Origin: Candidatus Culexmicrobium profundum | Lineage (GTDB): Archaea; Thermoproteota; Methanomethylicia; Culexarchaeales; Culexmicrobiaceae | DNA: 5,873 nucleotides | NCBI GenBank assembly: GCA_025061245.1 | Contig: JANZKD010000257.1 | Coordinates: forward strand, 1-5,873 | Direction: 5' to 3' | Part shown: positions 1 through 5,871 of the stretch, one piece after another | Numbering within the stretch: position 1 is the first letter of the stretch | Layout: the number at the start of each line of letters is the position of its first letter | The notes under the pieces: model-generated | Database searches by the model: none | Seen by the model: the letters and a program-made list of their open reading frames with translations, nothing else | What the model was told of the DNA's origin: nothing | Program-made: the position numbers and the translations under genes

Positions 1-738
1 AGGTACACCAGCTCGCTCACCTATTTCAATTGCCTCAGCTGTGGCTTCAACAATAGTTTCCCTTTCACCTCGAATATGACTCGCATAAAATCCACCATAC
101 TTCGCGACAACTCTACAAAGCTCAATCAACTCCTCCTTACTGGCATACCTACCTGGAGGATACACTAATCCCGAAGACATACCGAATGCTCCAGCCTTCA
201 TAGCCTCAGCTACCAACGCCTTCATCTCATCAAGCTCATCTCTAGTTGGAGGTCTACTCTCTAAACCTAAAACACACCTCCTAACAGTTCCATGACCAAC
301 CAATGCAGCAACATTAACTGCAGCCCCCCTATCCTCCAAAGTCTTCAAGTACTCTGAAAAAGTACTCCAACTAAACTCCACACCATACTTATGCATCATA
401 CTCAGCAGTCTAGCCCTAGCCGTCTCACCCTTAACAGGAGCAGCAGAAGAACCGCAATTACCAATAACTTCAGTTGTAACACCCTGTCTAACCTTACTTT
501 CAGCCCTGGGATTAACAAGCAATGTGAAATCCGAGTGACTATGCATATCTATAAAGCCTGGACAAACAAATAATCCTTCAGCATCAATAATCAATTCAGC
601 ATCAATACCCTTCAAGTCACCTATACTCATGATCCTACCATTGGCAATTCCCACATCAGCCCTAAACCATGGATTATCAGTCCCATCTAAAATTCTCCCA
701 TTAACAATTAACAAATCATAATCCAAATCACTCACCAT
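1..738 (-). CDS. N-acyl-D-amino-acid deacylase (D-aminoacylase family amidohydrolase), C-terminal part outside the window
   Basis: Reading the minus strand from base 738 gives 246 uninterrupted codons to the window edge. The family runs to roughly 480-540 residues, so about half is present. These zinc amidohydrolases hydrolyse N-acyl-D-amino acids to a D-amino acid and a carboxylate, in the cytoplasm. Visible landmarks are the small N-terminal beta domain (VNGRILDGT, residues 12-20; NPWFRADVGI, 22-31), the metal motif FIDMHSHSD (62-70; His66, His68), GVTTEVIGNCG (86-96) with Cys95, and ASHIRGE (219-225) with His221. Cys95 and His221 match the Cys and His zinc ligands known in bacterial D-aminoacylase. 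The later His and catalytic Asp lie off the window. The ATG at 738 directly follows the SDR stop (TAG 741-739), implying one transcript. A TTG at 726, with GGTGAG just upstream, is a credible alternative start and would give the shorter N-terminus typical of the family. The acyl or amino-acid preference cannot be read. Confidence 0.9.
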   Translation of the reverse strand, partial: MVSDLDYDLLIVNGRILDGTDNPWFRADVGIANGRIMSIGDLKGIDAELIIDAEGLFVCPGFIDMHSHSDFTLLVNPRAESKVRQGVTTEVIGNCGSSAAPVKGETARARLLSMMHKYGVEFSWSTFSEYLKTLEDRGAAVNVAALVGHGTVRRCVLGLESRPPTRDELDEMKALVAEAMKAGAFGMSSGLVYPPGRYASKEELIELCRVVAKYGGFYASHIRGERETIVEATAEAIEIGERAGVP

Positions 739-1527
739 CTATGAAGAAGAAACACCGCCATCAATTACAATCAATGCACCATGAACATATGTAGACAACT
801 CACTTGCCAAGACAAGAACAATTCTAGCCACCTCATCAGGATCACCCATCCTACCTAACGGCACTCTCTCTAGATATTCACGACCAATTTTTATAGCCCT
901 TAATCCAAGTGCCTTTGCAGCCCTCATAGCTCCAGGAGTCTTTATACCTCCAAGAAGAATAGCATTTATCCTAAAACCATGTCCACCATACTCCTTAGCT
1001 AAGGACCTAGTGAGAGCTATTATACCAGACTTACTGATACAGTAATGCGATAATTTTTCTTCAAGAGGAATTAGAGCTTCAATTGAACTCACATTAACTA
1101 TTACACCACCCTTACCCATTTTAATTCGCCTCCCAATCATATGCTGGCACATCCAGAAAACTGAATACAAATTAACTCGCATAATCCTATCAAGAAACTC
1201 TGCATCAACCTCTAGAAAATCCTTGAAGGGAAAAATACCAGCATTATTAACTAGTATATCCGGAGCACGATTTCCAATAGCATCCCAAAGAGAATCTATT
1301 TCCTCCTTAACTGAGAGATCCACTCTATGTAAATTAACCTCAACATTAAACATTGAAAGCTCATCTCTAACCTTCTTTAGCCCATCCAAATTAATGTCTA
1401 CAAGCTCAAGATCCGCCCCAACCTCTCCAAATCGAAGAGCTATAGCTCTACCAATACCAGAAGCAGCACCAGTCACTAAAGCTCTCTTACCCTTCAGAGA
1501 GATTAAATCAAAAATAGACTTCAACAC
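739..1527 (-). CDS. Short-chain dehydrogenase/reductase (SDR), classical NAD(P)-dependent type
   Basis: This 262-residue protein has the length and motif order of a classical SDR oxidoreductase. It shows the nucleotide-binding glycine motif TGAASGIG (19-26), Asp44 at the end of the second beta strand (which usually favours NAD over NADP), VDLS (69-72), the NNAG motif (94-97), Asn119, the catalytic Ser148 within VNVSS, and the catalytic YxxxK as Tyr162 and Lys166. The segment after NAI reads LLGGIKT (191-197) where many relatives have a Pro-Gly, a small deviation. These enzymes interconvert alcohols and ketones in the cytoplasm; the substrate cannot be inferred from the sequence. The start is GTG at 1527 or, with better spacing from AGGGGG (1537-1532), TTG at 1524. 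The stop abuts the deacylase ATG, so the two are probably co-translated and act in one pathway. The family is secure, the specific role unknown. Confidence 0.9.
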   Translation of the reverse strand: MLKSIFDLISLKGKRALVTGAASGIGRAIALRFGEVGADLELVDINLDGLKKVRDELSMFNVEVNLHRVDLSVKEEIDSLWDAIGNRAPDILVNNAGIFPFKDFLEVDAEFLDRIMRVNLYSVFWMCQHMIGRRIKMGKGGVIVNVSSIEALIPLEEKLSHYCISKSGIIALTRSLAKEYGGHGFRINAILLGGIKTPGAMRAAKALGLRAIKIGREYLERVPLGRMGDPDEVARIVLVLASELSTYVHGALIVIDGGVSSS

Positions 1528-1555
1528 TAATCCCCCTAACCATTATGTTGAAAAG

Positions 1556-1564
1556 TAAATTTAA
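1556..1564 (-). promoter_or_regulatory. Possible TATA box for the SDR-deacylase operon
   Basis: On the minus strand the string TTAAATTTA lies about 33 bases upstream of the GTG start at 1527. Archaeal transcription usually begins about 26 bases downstream of the box centre, here near 1535, which would give a very short leader around the AGGGGG ribosome site. The match is only an A/T run in an A/T-rich spacer, so it is weak evidence. Confidence 0.3.
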
Positions 1565-1597
1565 CATTAAGGACAGCACATTGAAAATAGTGTTACT

Positions 1598-1614
1598 AAA
1601 GAAAAATTTAATAA
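1598..1614 (+). promoter_or_regulatory. BRE/TATA promoter of the FmdE-domain gene, predicting a leaderless mRNA
   Basis: An A-rich BRE-like stretch (AAAGAAAAA, 1598-1606) runs directly into TTTAATAA (1607-1614). The box centre is about 27 bases from the ATG at 1638, so the predicted transcript starts at or within a few bases of that codon. No Shine-Dalgarno sequence precedes the ATG, which fits leaderless initiation. The promoter lies inside the longer open frame that begins at 1545, which argues against the longer protein. Confidence 0.6.
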
Positions 1615-1637
1615 CACCATTCAAAATAAAATCCACC

Positions 1638-2369
1638 ATGACACAGGAAAAAGAAGAAAGCGATATCCCCTCACCCAGACGAGAAATTGAAAAATTAATT
1701 GAGAAGGGAGACTTAAAAGGACTACTCTATAAAGCTGCTGAACTACATGGACATTTATGCCCATACCTCGCCTATGGAGTAATGGCCGGCTACACTGCCA
1801 TAAAGGAATTAAAAATAAAAAGCAGAGGCATGGAGGAAGTAATAGCAATAGTTGAAACAAACAGCTGCTTCACTGACGGCATACAATTTGTGACTGGCTG
1901 CACCTTCGGCAACAATGCACTCATATTCAGAGATATAGGGAAAACAGCAGTCACAGTAGCAAAAAGAGATGGAACAGCAATAAGATTAGTTCTAAACCCA
2001 GAATTTGAAGAAACCCGCATGAAGGAATATCCTGAAGCATATAGATTATGGAATAAGATTGTAGTAAAAAGAGAAAAAGCAACAGAAGAGGAACATGAAA
2101 AAATGATGAAACTCTTCGCTGAAATATCACTTAAAGAATTAAGTCAACCCATAAACAAGGTATTCAAAATCACTCACCTAAAAATCAAAGTACCAGAATA
2201 TGCCCCCATATTCAAATCAGTAATATGCTCAATTTGCGGAGAAAAAGTAATGGAACCAAAAGCAAGAATTAAAGATGGAAAACCAGTTTGCATAGACTGC
2301 GCCAAAGAAGAACACTACATCCTAGATGGAAAAGGAATATCCATAAAACGGGAACCCTTCACCCTCTAG
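1638..2369 (+). CDS. FmdE-domain protein with C-terminal zinc ribbon (formylmethanofuran dehydrogenase subunit E-like)
   Basis: With the ATG at 1638 the protein is 243 residues. The frame is open from an ATG at 1545, but those 31 extra residues are unlike the family and cover the promoter. The FmdE domain shows ELHGHLCPYLAYG (about 35-47; His37, His39, Cys41), NSCFTDGIQFVTGCTFGN (75-92; Cys77, Cys88) and a following beta segment around RDGTAIRL. A charged linker leads to a zinc ribbon with paired CxxC motifs (Cys197/Cys200 and Cys218/Cys221, 17 residues apart), as in FmdE proteins. FmdE is named from a gene linked to the molybdenum/tungsten formylmethanofuran dehydrogenase, but stand-alone copies are common in non-methanogens and their role is not settled. 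Metal binding by the conserved His/Cys cluster and the ribbon is likely. No catalytic Fmd/Fwd subunit is encoded here. The S-component gene follows 13 bases later, so a role in cofactor or metal handling linked to uptake is inference. Confidence 0.85.
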   Translation: MTQEKEESDIPSPRREIEKLIEKGDLKGLLYKAAELHGHLCPYLAYGVMAGYTAIKELKIKSRGMEEVIAIVETNSCFTDGIQFVTGCTFGNNALIFRDIGKTAVTVAKRDGTAIRLVLNPEFEETRMKEYPEAYRLWNKIVVKREKATEEEHEKMMKLFAEISLKELSQPINKVFKITHLKIKVPEYAPIFKSVICSICGEKVMEPKARIKDGKPVCIDCAKEEHYILDGKGISIKREPFTL

Positions 2370-2375
2370 GAGATG
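2368..2375 (+). promoter_or_regulatory. Shine-Dalgarno site that fixes the TTG start of the S-component gene
   Basis: AGGAGATG overlaps the FmdE stop codon (TAG 2367-2369) and ends seven bases before TTG 2383. The spacing supports TTG as the start and translational coupling to the upstream gene. The ATG inside the site (2373) opens only a short off-frame reading frame. Confidence 0.6.
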
Positions 2376-2382
2376 AACACCC

Positions 2383-2928
2383 TTGAAAAACACAATTCTA
2401 TCATCAAAGGAAATAGCACTCACATCCATATTCGCATGCATATCATCACTAAGCACCTTAACAACAAACTTCATACCAGCACCACTCCCAGGACTATACG
2501 CAGTCATCTCAATCCCCATAGGCACAATCCTCATCCTAACAATAAGAACAATCATCAATAGAAAGGGAATAGCAACCTTCACTCAACTCATCAGCGGCCT
2601 CATATCAACCATCCTACCAGGAGGCCCACCAGTAAAATTCATGATAATACCAACATGGCTAGTAGGAGGAATAATTATCGACATACTATTCCAAACAATA
2701 AAGCATCCACGCAATCCAAGGCTATTCTATGGAATCACAGGTGCAATATACATAATACCCGGAGACTTCATACTATACTGGTCCTTCAGCATATTCCTAA
2801 ACTGGACATGGCCACTAATCTTCTTCCTATACGGATTCGTCGCCATACACGCTATCCTAGGAGGATTAGCCGGAATAATAGTACCAGACATACTCAAAAG
2901 AATAAAGCCAGAAGTCATGCAGAACTAA
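2383..2928 (+). CDS. Small polytopic membrane protein, probable ECF-transporter substrate-binding (S) component
   Basis: This 181-residue protein starts at TTG 2383, placed by a ribosome site overlapping the FmdE stop. It is mostly hydrophobic, with about six membrane segments near residues 10-30, 36-57, 62-80, 86-104, 113-133 and 145-170, and short positively charged loops (NRKG 59-62; KHPRNPR 107-113). Size, segment number, the N-terminal KEIALTSIFACIS stretch and the Gly/Pro-rich ILPGGPP after the third segment resemble ECF S components, which bind a vitamin or metal and dock onto a shared EcfA-EcfA'-EcfT module. There is a loose likeness to YkoE-type (hydroxymethylpyrimidine) S components, too weak to name a substrate. 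No ECF ATPase or T subunit is in the window. It probably shares the FmdE promoter. Other small integral membrane families remain possible. Confidence 0.6.
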   Translation: MKNTILSSKEIALTSIFACISSLSTLTTNFIPAPLPGLYAVISIPIGTILILTIRTIINRKGIATFTQLISGLISTILPGGPPVKFMIIPTWLVGGIIIDILFQTIKHPRNPRLFYGITGAIYIIPGDFILYWSFSIFLNWTWPLIFFLYGFVAIHAILGGLAGIIVPDILKRIKPEVMQN

Positions 2929-2937
2929 ACTCGAAAC

Positions 2938-3807
2938 CTAAAGAGGAGATGGAGGCCTCTTCTTCCCAAACCGCACATACGACTCGTGGAAGACATATAA
3001 ACCAATTGAAATTGAAGCGACCATGTATATGAAAAGCTTAACAGCATAGTCAGCGAAAAAATTGCTCTTAAAAGCAAATATGGATCTAATAGCACCTACA
3101 CAGTAATAGTGAGGCAAAAAATATGAAAATGACTTCAACCAGCCAGGAAGTAAATCCACAGGAAAGTAAACTCCAGATGCAAGCGACACCAAAACCTCTA
3201 AAAACCAAAGCAATGGACTTTGAGGCATTAAAACACCTGTAAGCCAAATTGTACTTGCAACCAGAAAACTTAAACCCAATGAAGCAATAGACCCCATAAC
3301 CAAAGCTAACATAACAAGAAGCAACATGTCAATTGAAGGAAGAACAAGTCCATAAAATAGCACGCCAACAACAAGATATAAAACTGCAATCAATGACTCT
3401 CGAATATAAAATGAAAATAAATTTGCAAGAACAAAACTATAAATAGACATCCTAAAATTCCTCAAATAATCAGCAAGAGACATACCAACACCTCTCACAC
3501 CAAAAAATCCCTTATAAAGATCATTCACAGAACTATAAACAAGAGGCAAAGTTATGTTAACCAGACTTCTAACAAACAAACCAATAATCAAATAGTGAAT
3601 TGGATCATAACCTCTAAGCAGAACACCTCCACCAGTCAATCCAAGAGTATAAAAATAATACACAGCCACAGACACTAAAACACCAATAAACTCAAAGGGC
3701 AAAGCCCAACCAACACTAACAATTCTAACCCACAAAAACCATCTAAATAGCCGAAAACCATCCTTAAAAATTCGCTTAACTCTTCTCCCAAAGCCTAGTA
3801 AATTCAT
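2938..3807 (-). CDS. ABC-2 type transporter permease
   Basis: This 289-residue protein has a basic cytoplasmic N-terminus and six likely membrane helices near residues 33-55, 70-92, 138-157, 160-190, 198-217 and 256-275. Between helices 5 and 6 is the family hallmark SGVYFPVDLLPGWL (211-224) followed by PHYY (232-235) and an Arg at 241, as in ABC-2 exporters of drugs, lipids or polysaccharides. The basic tail (GKKRPP) should be cytoplasmic. Its ATG (3807-3805) overlaps the ATPase stop in an ATGA junction, and GGTGGAG a few bases upstream can serve as its ribosome site, so expression is coupled to the ATPase. Only one permease is present, so the transporter would be a homodimer unless a second permease lies elsewhere. 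The substrate is unknown. It ends nine bases from the convergent S-component gene. Confidence 0.85.
   Translation of the reverse strand: MNLLGFGRRVKRIFKDGFRLFRWFLWVRIVSVGWALPFEFIGVLVSVAVYYFYTLGLTGGGVLLRGYDPIHYLIIGLFVRSLVNITLPLVYSSVNDLYKGFFGVRGVGMSLADYLRNFRMSIYSFVLANLFSFYIRESLIAVLYLVVGVLFYGLVLPSIDMLLLVMLALVMGSIASLGLSFLVASTIWLTGVLMPQSPLLWFLEVLVSLASGVYFPVDLLPGWLKSFSYFLPHYYCVGAIRSIFAFKSNFFADYAVKLFIYMVASISIGLYVFHESYVRFGKKRPPSPL
2941..2961. terminator. Possible hairpin between convergent genes
   Basis: AAGAGG (2941-2946) and CCTCTT (2956-2961) form a six-pair stem with a nine-base loop, and the loop-proximal GAGGCCTC (2952-2959) is itself palindromic. It lies just past the S-component stop and inside the last codons of the permease. 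On the plus strand it is followed by a short T/C run. Archaeal termination relies mostly on T-runs, which are poor here, so a terminator role is tentative. Confidence 0.25.
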
Positions 3808-4856
3808 CCAACTCCACCTTTACCTACATAGTGAATAAAAACTTCCTCCAAACTTATATCCCGAACCTTTACAGACAAAATTCTACCACCCATTCTAACA
3901 AGCCTCTCAATTAATAAAGGTAAAACATCCTCAGCCCTAGAAGCAATAATCTTTAACTGATAATAATCACCTCCAAGATTATCAACTTCATACTTCTCAG
4001 CCAAGTCATCAAGAAGAAGCTTTACTTCATCTAAGCTACTAATTCCATAAAATCTAATTTCAACTACCTCCTTAAGTCCAATTCCTCTAACAAGATCATA
4101 AAGTGAACCCGAAGTAACTATTTTCCCTCCATGAAGTATAGCGATCCTTCTACAAAGCCTCTGAACCTCATTAAGATTATTAGTAGCATAAATTATAGTG
4201 GAATCACGCTCCCTCCATAATTTATCTCTAATAAAATCATAGAAACTCTGAACAGCTTCAGCAGATATACCTACAACAGGCTCATCAAAAAGAAAAACTT
4301 CGGCATCAGAAAAGAGTGCAGAAGCCAACATAAGCCTAGCAGCCAAGCCACTAGAAAGAGAAAGAATCCGCCTATCACTGAAGCTCTCCAACTTAGCAAT
4401 CTTCAATGCCTCATCAACCCTTGAAACAGGAATACCATACAACTCAAAAATCTTCTTAAGAGCCAGTCTAACAGTGAAAAATGGCGATATTATCGCTCCT
4501 CCCACCAAAGCTCCAGGAATGTACATTACATATCTTCTAGCAACATCCTCCTCACTCACCATACTAAAACCATTAACAATTACATCACCACTAGTTGGAG
4601 TAAGAAGACCGCCAATAATTTTAAGTAAAGTAGTCTTACCAGAACCATTAACACCAATCAAACCCAAAAACTCACCTCTATCAATAAATAAGTCAACACC
4701 ATCTAACACCTTAATTCTTCTCCTCTTAAATCCACCAGTAAGCATACTCAACAATAATTGAATTACAAAGCCTAAAGCATACTTCTGTTCATAACCAATA
4801 ATCTTCAAACGATGCTCAACATATTCATGAGAAACAGACTTAACTTCAACACTCAT
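3804..4856 (-). CDS. ABC transporter ATPase of the ABC-2 export type with degenerate catalytic loops
   Basis: This 350-residue protein is the nucleotide-binding subunit paired with the downstream permease. It has an extra segment of about 45 residues before the core, as in ABC-2 ATPases of the COG4586 kind. It then shows Walker A GVNGSGKTT (68-76), the signature as LSSGL (167-171), Walker B VFLFDE (187-192), and the C-terminal DISLEEVF (333-340) typical of ABC-2 ATPases. The residues expected at the Q-loop (IPG, Gly115 where Gln is usual), D-loop (GIS, Ser198 in place of Asp) and switch (ATNN, Asn226 in place of His) are not the usual ones. A single ATPase with all three changed would be expected to hydrolyse ATP slowly or by a variant mechanism. 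The ATG at 4856 follows a TATA run by about 30 bases with no ribosome site, suggesting a leaderless mRNA. The frame is intact, so this is not a pseudogene. Confidence 0.9.
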   Translation of the reverse strand: MSVEVKSVSHEYVEHRLKIIGYEQKYALGFVIQLLLSMLTGGFKRRRIKVLDGVDLFIDRGEFLGLIGVNGSGKTTLLKIIGGLLTPTSGDVIVNGFSMVSEEDVARRYVMYIPGALVGGAIISPFFTVRLALKKIFELYGIPVSRVDEALKIAKLESFSDRRILSLSSGLAARLMLASALFSDAEVFLFDEPVVGISAEAVQSFYDFIRDKLWRERDSTIIYATNNLNEVQRLCRRIAILHGGKIVTSGSLYDLVRGIGLKEVVEIRFYGISSLDEVKLLLDDLAEKYEVDNLGGDYYQLKIIASRAEDVLPLLIERLVRMGGRILSVKVRDISLEEVFIHYVGKGGVG

Positions 4857-4880
4857 CTCTTAAATAGTTACTAATGGGAC

Positions 4881-4892
4881 ATATATATATAT
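4881..4892 (-). promoter_or_regulatory. TATA box of the ABC-2 export operon
   Basis: Twelve alternating A/T bases are centred about 30 bases upstream of the ATPase ATG (4856). Transcription would start near 4860, leaving a leader of only a few bases. No convincing ribosome site sits between the box and the ATG, consistent with leaderless initiation. Confidence 0.55.
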
Positions 4893-4988
4893 TCTCAAGA
4901 AAATCTAGCAAAAATAAAAAAGACGAAAAACACAAAGATAAATTAGCTTCTTAATCTAAGTCTCATCAGTACAACTTTCAAGAAAGCC

Positions 4989-5029
4989 GCCAATAAACCT
5001 CAATAACGAAAATGGATTGGGTTATTAGC
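4989..5029. repeat. Imperfect inverted repeat upstream of vapBC
   Basis: GCCAATAAACC (4989-4999) pairs with GGGTTATTAGC (5019-5029) at 9 of 11 positions across a 19-base spacer. It sits between the two divergent promoters, 15 bases upstream of the vapBC TATA box. It could be an operator bound by a regulator such as the VapB/VapC complex, or chance in A/T-rich DNA. Confidence 0.25.
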
Positions 5030-5043
5030 AAGATTATGGTCAA

Positions 5044-5055
5044 TTTTATATATTT
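5044..5055 (+). promoter_or_regulatory. TATA box of the vapBC operon
   Basis: TTTTATATATTT is centred about 36 bases before the TTG start at 5086, predicting transcription from about 5075. That leaves a leader of roughly ten bases holding the ribosome site GAGGGAT (5075-5081), five bases from the TTG. Confidence 0.5.
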
Positions 5056-5085
5056 GTGGGTAAATTATAGCGTCGAGGGATTAGC

Positions 5086-5334
5086 TTGGCGGTTGTAAAT
5101 ATTGATAGTAGGGGCAGGCTCACCATACCTAGGAAAATGAAAGTGAAGAGTACAAAAGCAATAATAATTCCAGCTGGAAGCTTCTTCATAATAATTCCCA
5201 TTCCACCTGAACCTGTTAAATATGCTAAGAATTGGTTGAAAACTAGCAGGACTCGACGTGAATTGAAAAAAATGGCGGAAGAACTAGCTAGAAAAGATAC
5301 AGTTAAGAGAGCTAAAAGGAGGAAGCAATTATGA
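5086..5334 (+). CDS. vapB: AbrB-type antitoxin of a VapBC toxin-antitoxin pair
   Basis: This 82-residue protein opens with a swapped-hairpin AbrB/SpoVT DNA-binding domain: VVNIDSRGRLTIPRKM (3-18) carries the conserved D-x-x-GR-x-x-IP core, followed by the beta segment KAIIIPAGSFFIIIPI (24-39). The C-terminal half is basic and helical (about 44-82) and is where such antitoxins wrap their PIN toxin. The start is TTG 5086, chosen because GAGGGAT lies five bases upstream and the domain begins there. The protein should neutralise the following VapC and, as a complex, repress its own promoter; the inverted repeat at 4989-5029 is a candidate site. Its stop overlaps the toxin start by four bases. Its codons mix all wobble bases with several AGG arginines, unlike the other plus-strand genes here, which hints at separate ancestry. 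Confidence 0.85.
   Translation: MAVVNIDSRGRLTIPRKMKVKSTKAIIIPAGSFFIIIPIPPEPVKYAKNWLKTSRTRRELKKMAEELARKDTVKRAKRRKQL
5317..5322 (+). promoter_or_regulatory. Strong Shine-Dalgarno site for the toxin gene
   Basis: AGGAGG lies inside the last antitoxin codons, eight bases before ATG 5331 and eleven before the next ATG (5334). The spacing favours the first ATG and allows direct ribosome entry at the toxin as well as coupling through the ATGA overlap. Confidence 0.6.
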
Positions 5335-5753
5335 TGATTGAAACAGATGTTTTATACGCTTATATTAAATCTGAAGACTGGTTGAAACCCACTGCAGAGA
5401 AACTGATTGAAAGAATAGAGAAGGGCAAATTTGGAGAAGTTTACGCTTCAAGAGAAGTACTGCATGAATTATATTATGTGTCCATGCAGGAAGGAATTTC
5501 TCTAAACGAATTTATATCTAGAGTTTCAGCAATAACAGCCATAAACAATCTAAAGTTAATCGAGACAGACTACATAATAGACTTGTTAGCATTTACTTTA
5601 ATGCAGCAATACAACTTAACATCATTGTTTGACGCCTACTATGCAGCAACAGCACTAAATAAAACTGATGACCGCATAATAATTTCAACGGATAATGTAT
5701 TTGATAAAATACCAGGTCTAAGAAGAATAGATCCAAGAGAACTAATCAAGTAG
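5331..5753 (+). CDS. vapC: PIN-domain ribonuclease toxin of a VapBC pair
   Basis: This 140-residue protein has the length and acidic-residue layout of VapC toxins, Mg2+-dependent ribonucleases that cleave tRNA or other RNA when released from VapB. The candidate active-site acids are Asp6 (IETDVLYAY), Glu46 (EVLHELYYV), Asp101 (LFDAYYAATAL) and Asp121 (IISTDNVFDKIPG), and the protein ends with the common RRIDPREL motif (131-138). All four acids are present, so the enzyme should be active. Its ATG overlaps the antitoxin stop (ATGATG), with AGGAGG eight bases upstream. The target RNA cannot be told from the sequence. Toxin and antitoxin appear intact. Confidence 0.9.
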   Translation: MMIETDVLYAYIKSEDWLKPTAEKLIERIEKGKFGEVYASREVLHELYYVSMQEGISLNEFISRVSAITAINNLKLIETDYIIDLLAFTLMQQYNLTSLFDAYYAATALNKTDDRIIISTDNVFDKIPGLRRIDPRELIK

Positions 5754-5783
5754 ACCTACAGAATGAACTTAAAATATAGGTCT
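5752..5783 (+). terminator. Weak hairpin at the vapC stop
   Basis: AGACCTA (5752-5758) and TAGGTCT (5777-5783) form a seven-pair stem with an 18-base loop that begins within the vapC stop codon. Moderately T-rich sequence follows, with another TTTTAGGTCTTTT further on (5826-5838). It may mark the 3' end of the vapBC transcript, but the loop is long and the T-runs are short. Confidence 0.25.
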
Positions 5784-5834
5784 TACACTTTAAAGAAATA
5801 ATGTCAAACTTCTAATAAGAAATTGTTTTAGGTC

Positions 5835-5871
5835 TTTTATGTAAATATCTTTCTATTAGCTTTTCACCATG
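5835..5871 (+). promoter_or_regulatory. Possible promoter and leaderless ATG at the window edge
   Basis: TTTTATGTAAATAT (5835-5848) is centred 27 bases before an ATG at 5869-5871, the same geometry as the FmdE gene, and both ATGs follow ACC. Only two further bases are visible, so no gene can be shown. The rest of 5754-5873 holds nothing coding that I can support. Confidence 0.25.

Noticed and set aside
2373..2561. A 62-codon frame beginning at the ATG within the S-component ribosome site
   Set aside because: Its product is rich in His, Asn and Thr as expected from an off-frame reading of A/C-rich DNA, and it overlaps the plausible membrane-protein frame.
2655..3032. A 125-codon plus-strand frame spanning the convergent junction
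   Set aside because: It is an off-frame reading of the S-component and permease genes with low-complexity Arg/Asn/His-rich composition and no recognisable domain.
2938..4856. The ABC pair as the missing ATPase and T component for the S-component protein
   Set aside because: The permease has ABC-2 export hallmarks (SGVYFPVDLLPGWL, PHYY) and the ATPase has the ABC-2 C-terminal motif. Both are on the opposite strand with their own promoter, and neither resembles EcfA or EcfT.
5012..5098. A 28-codon frame starting at ATG 5012 and running into the vapB start
   Set aside because: It has no ribosome site, covers the vapBC TATA box and ribosome site, and overlaps the AbrB domain, which clearly starts at 5086.
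4942..5862. Three copies of ATTAGCTT (4942, 5080, 5855)
   Set aside because: Eight A/T-rich bases with irregular spacing; one overlaps the vapB ribosome site and start. No symmetry or shared context, so chance is the simpler reading.
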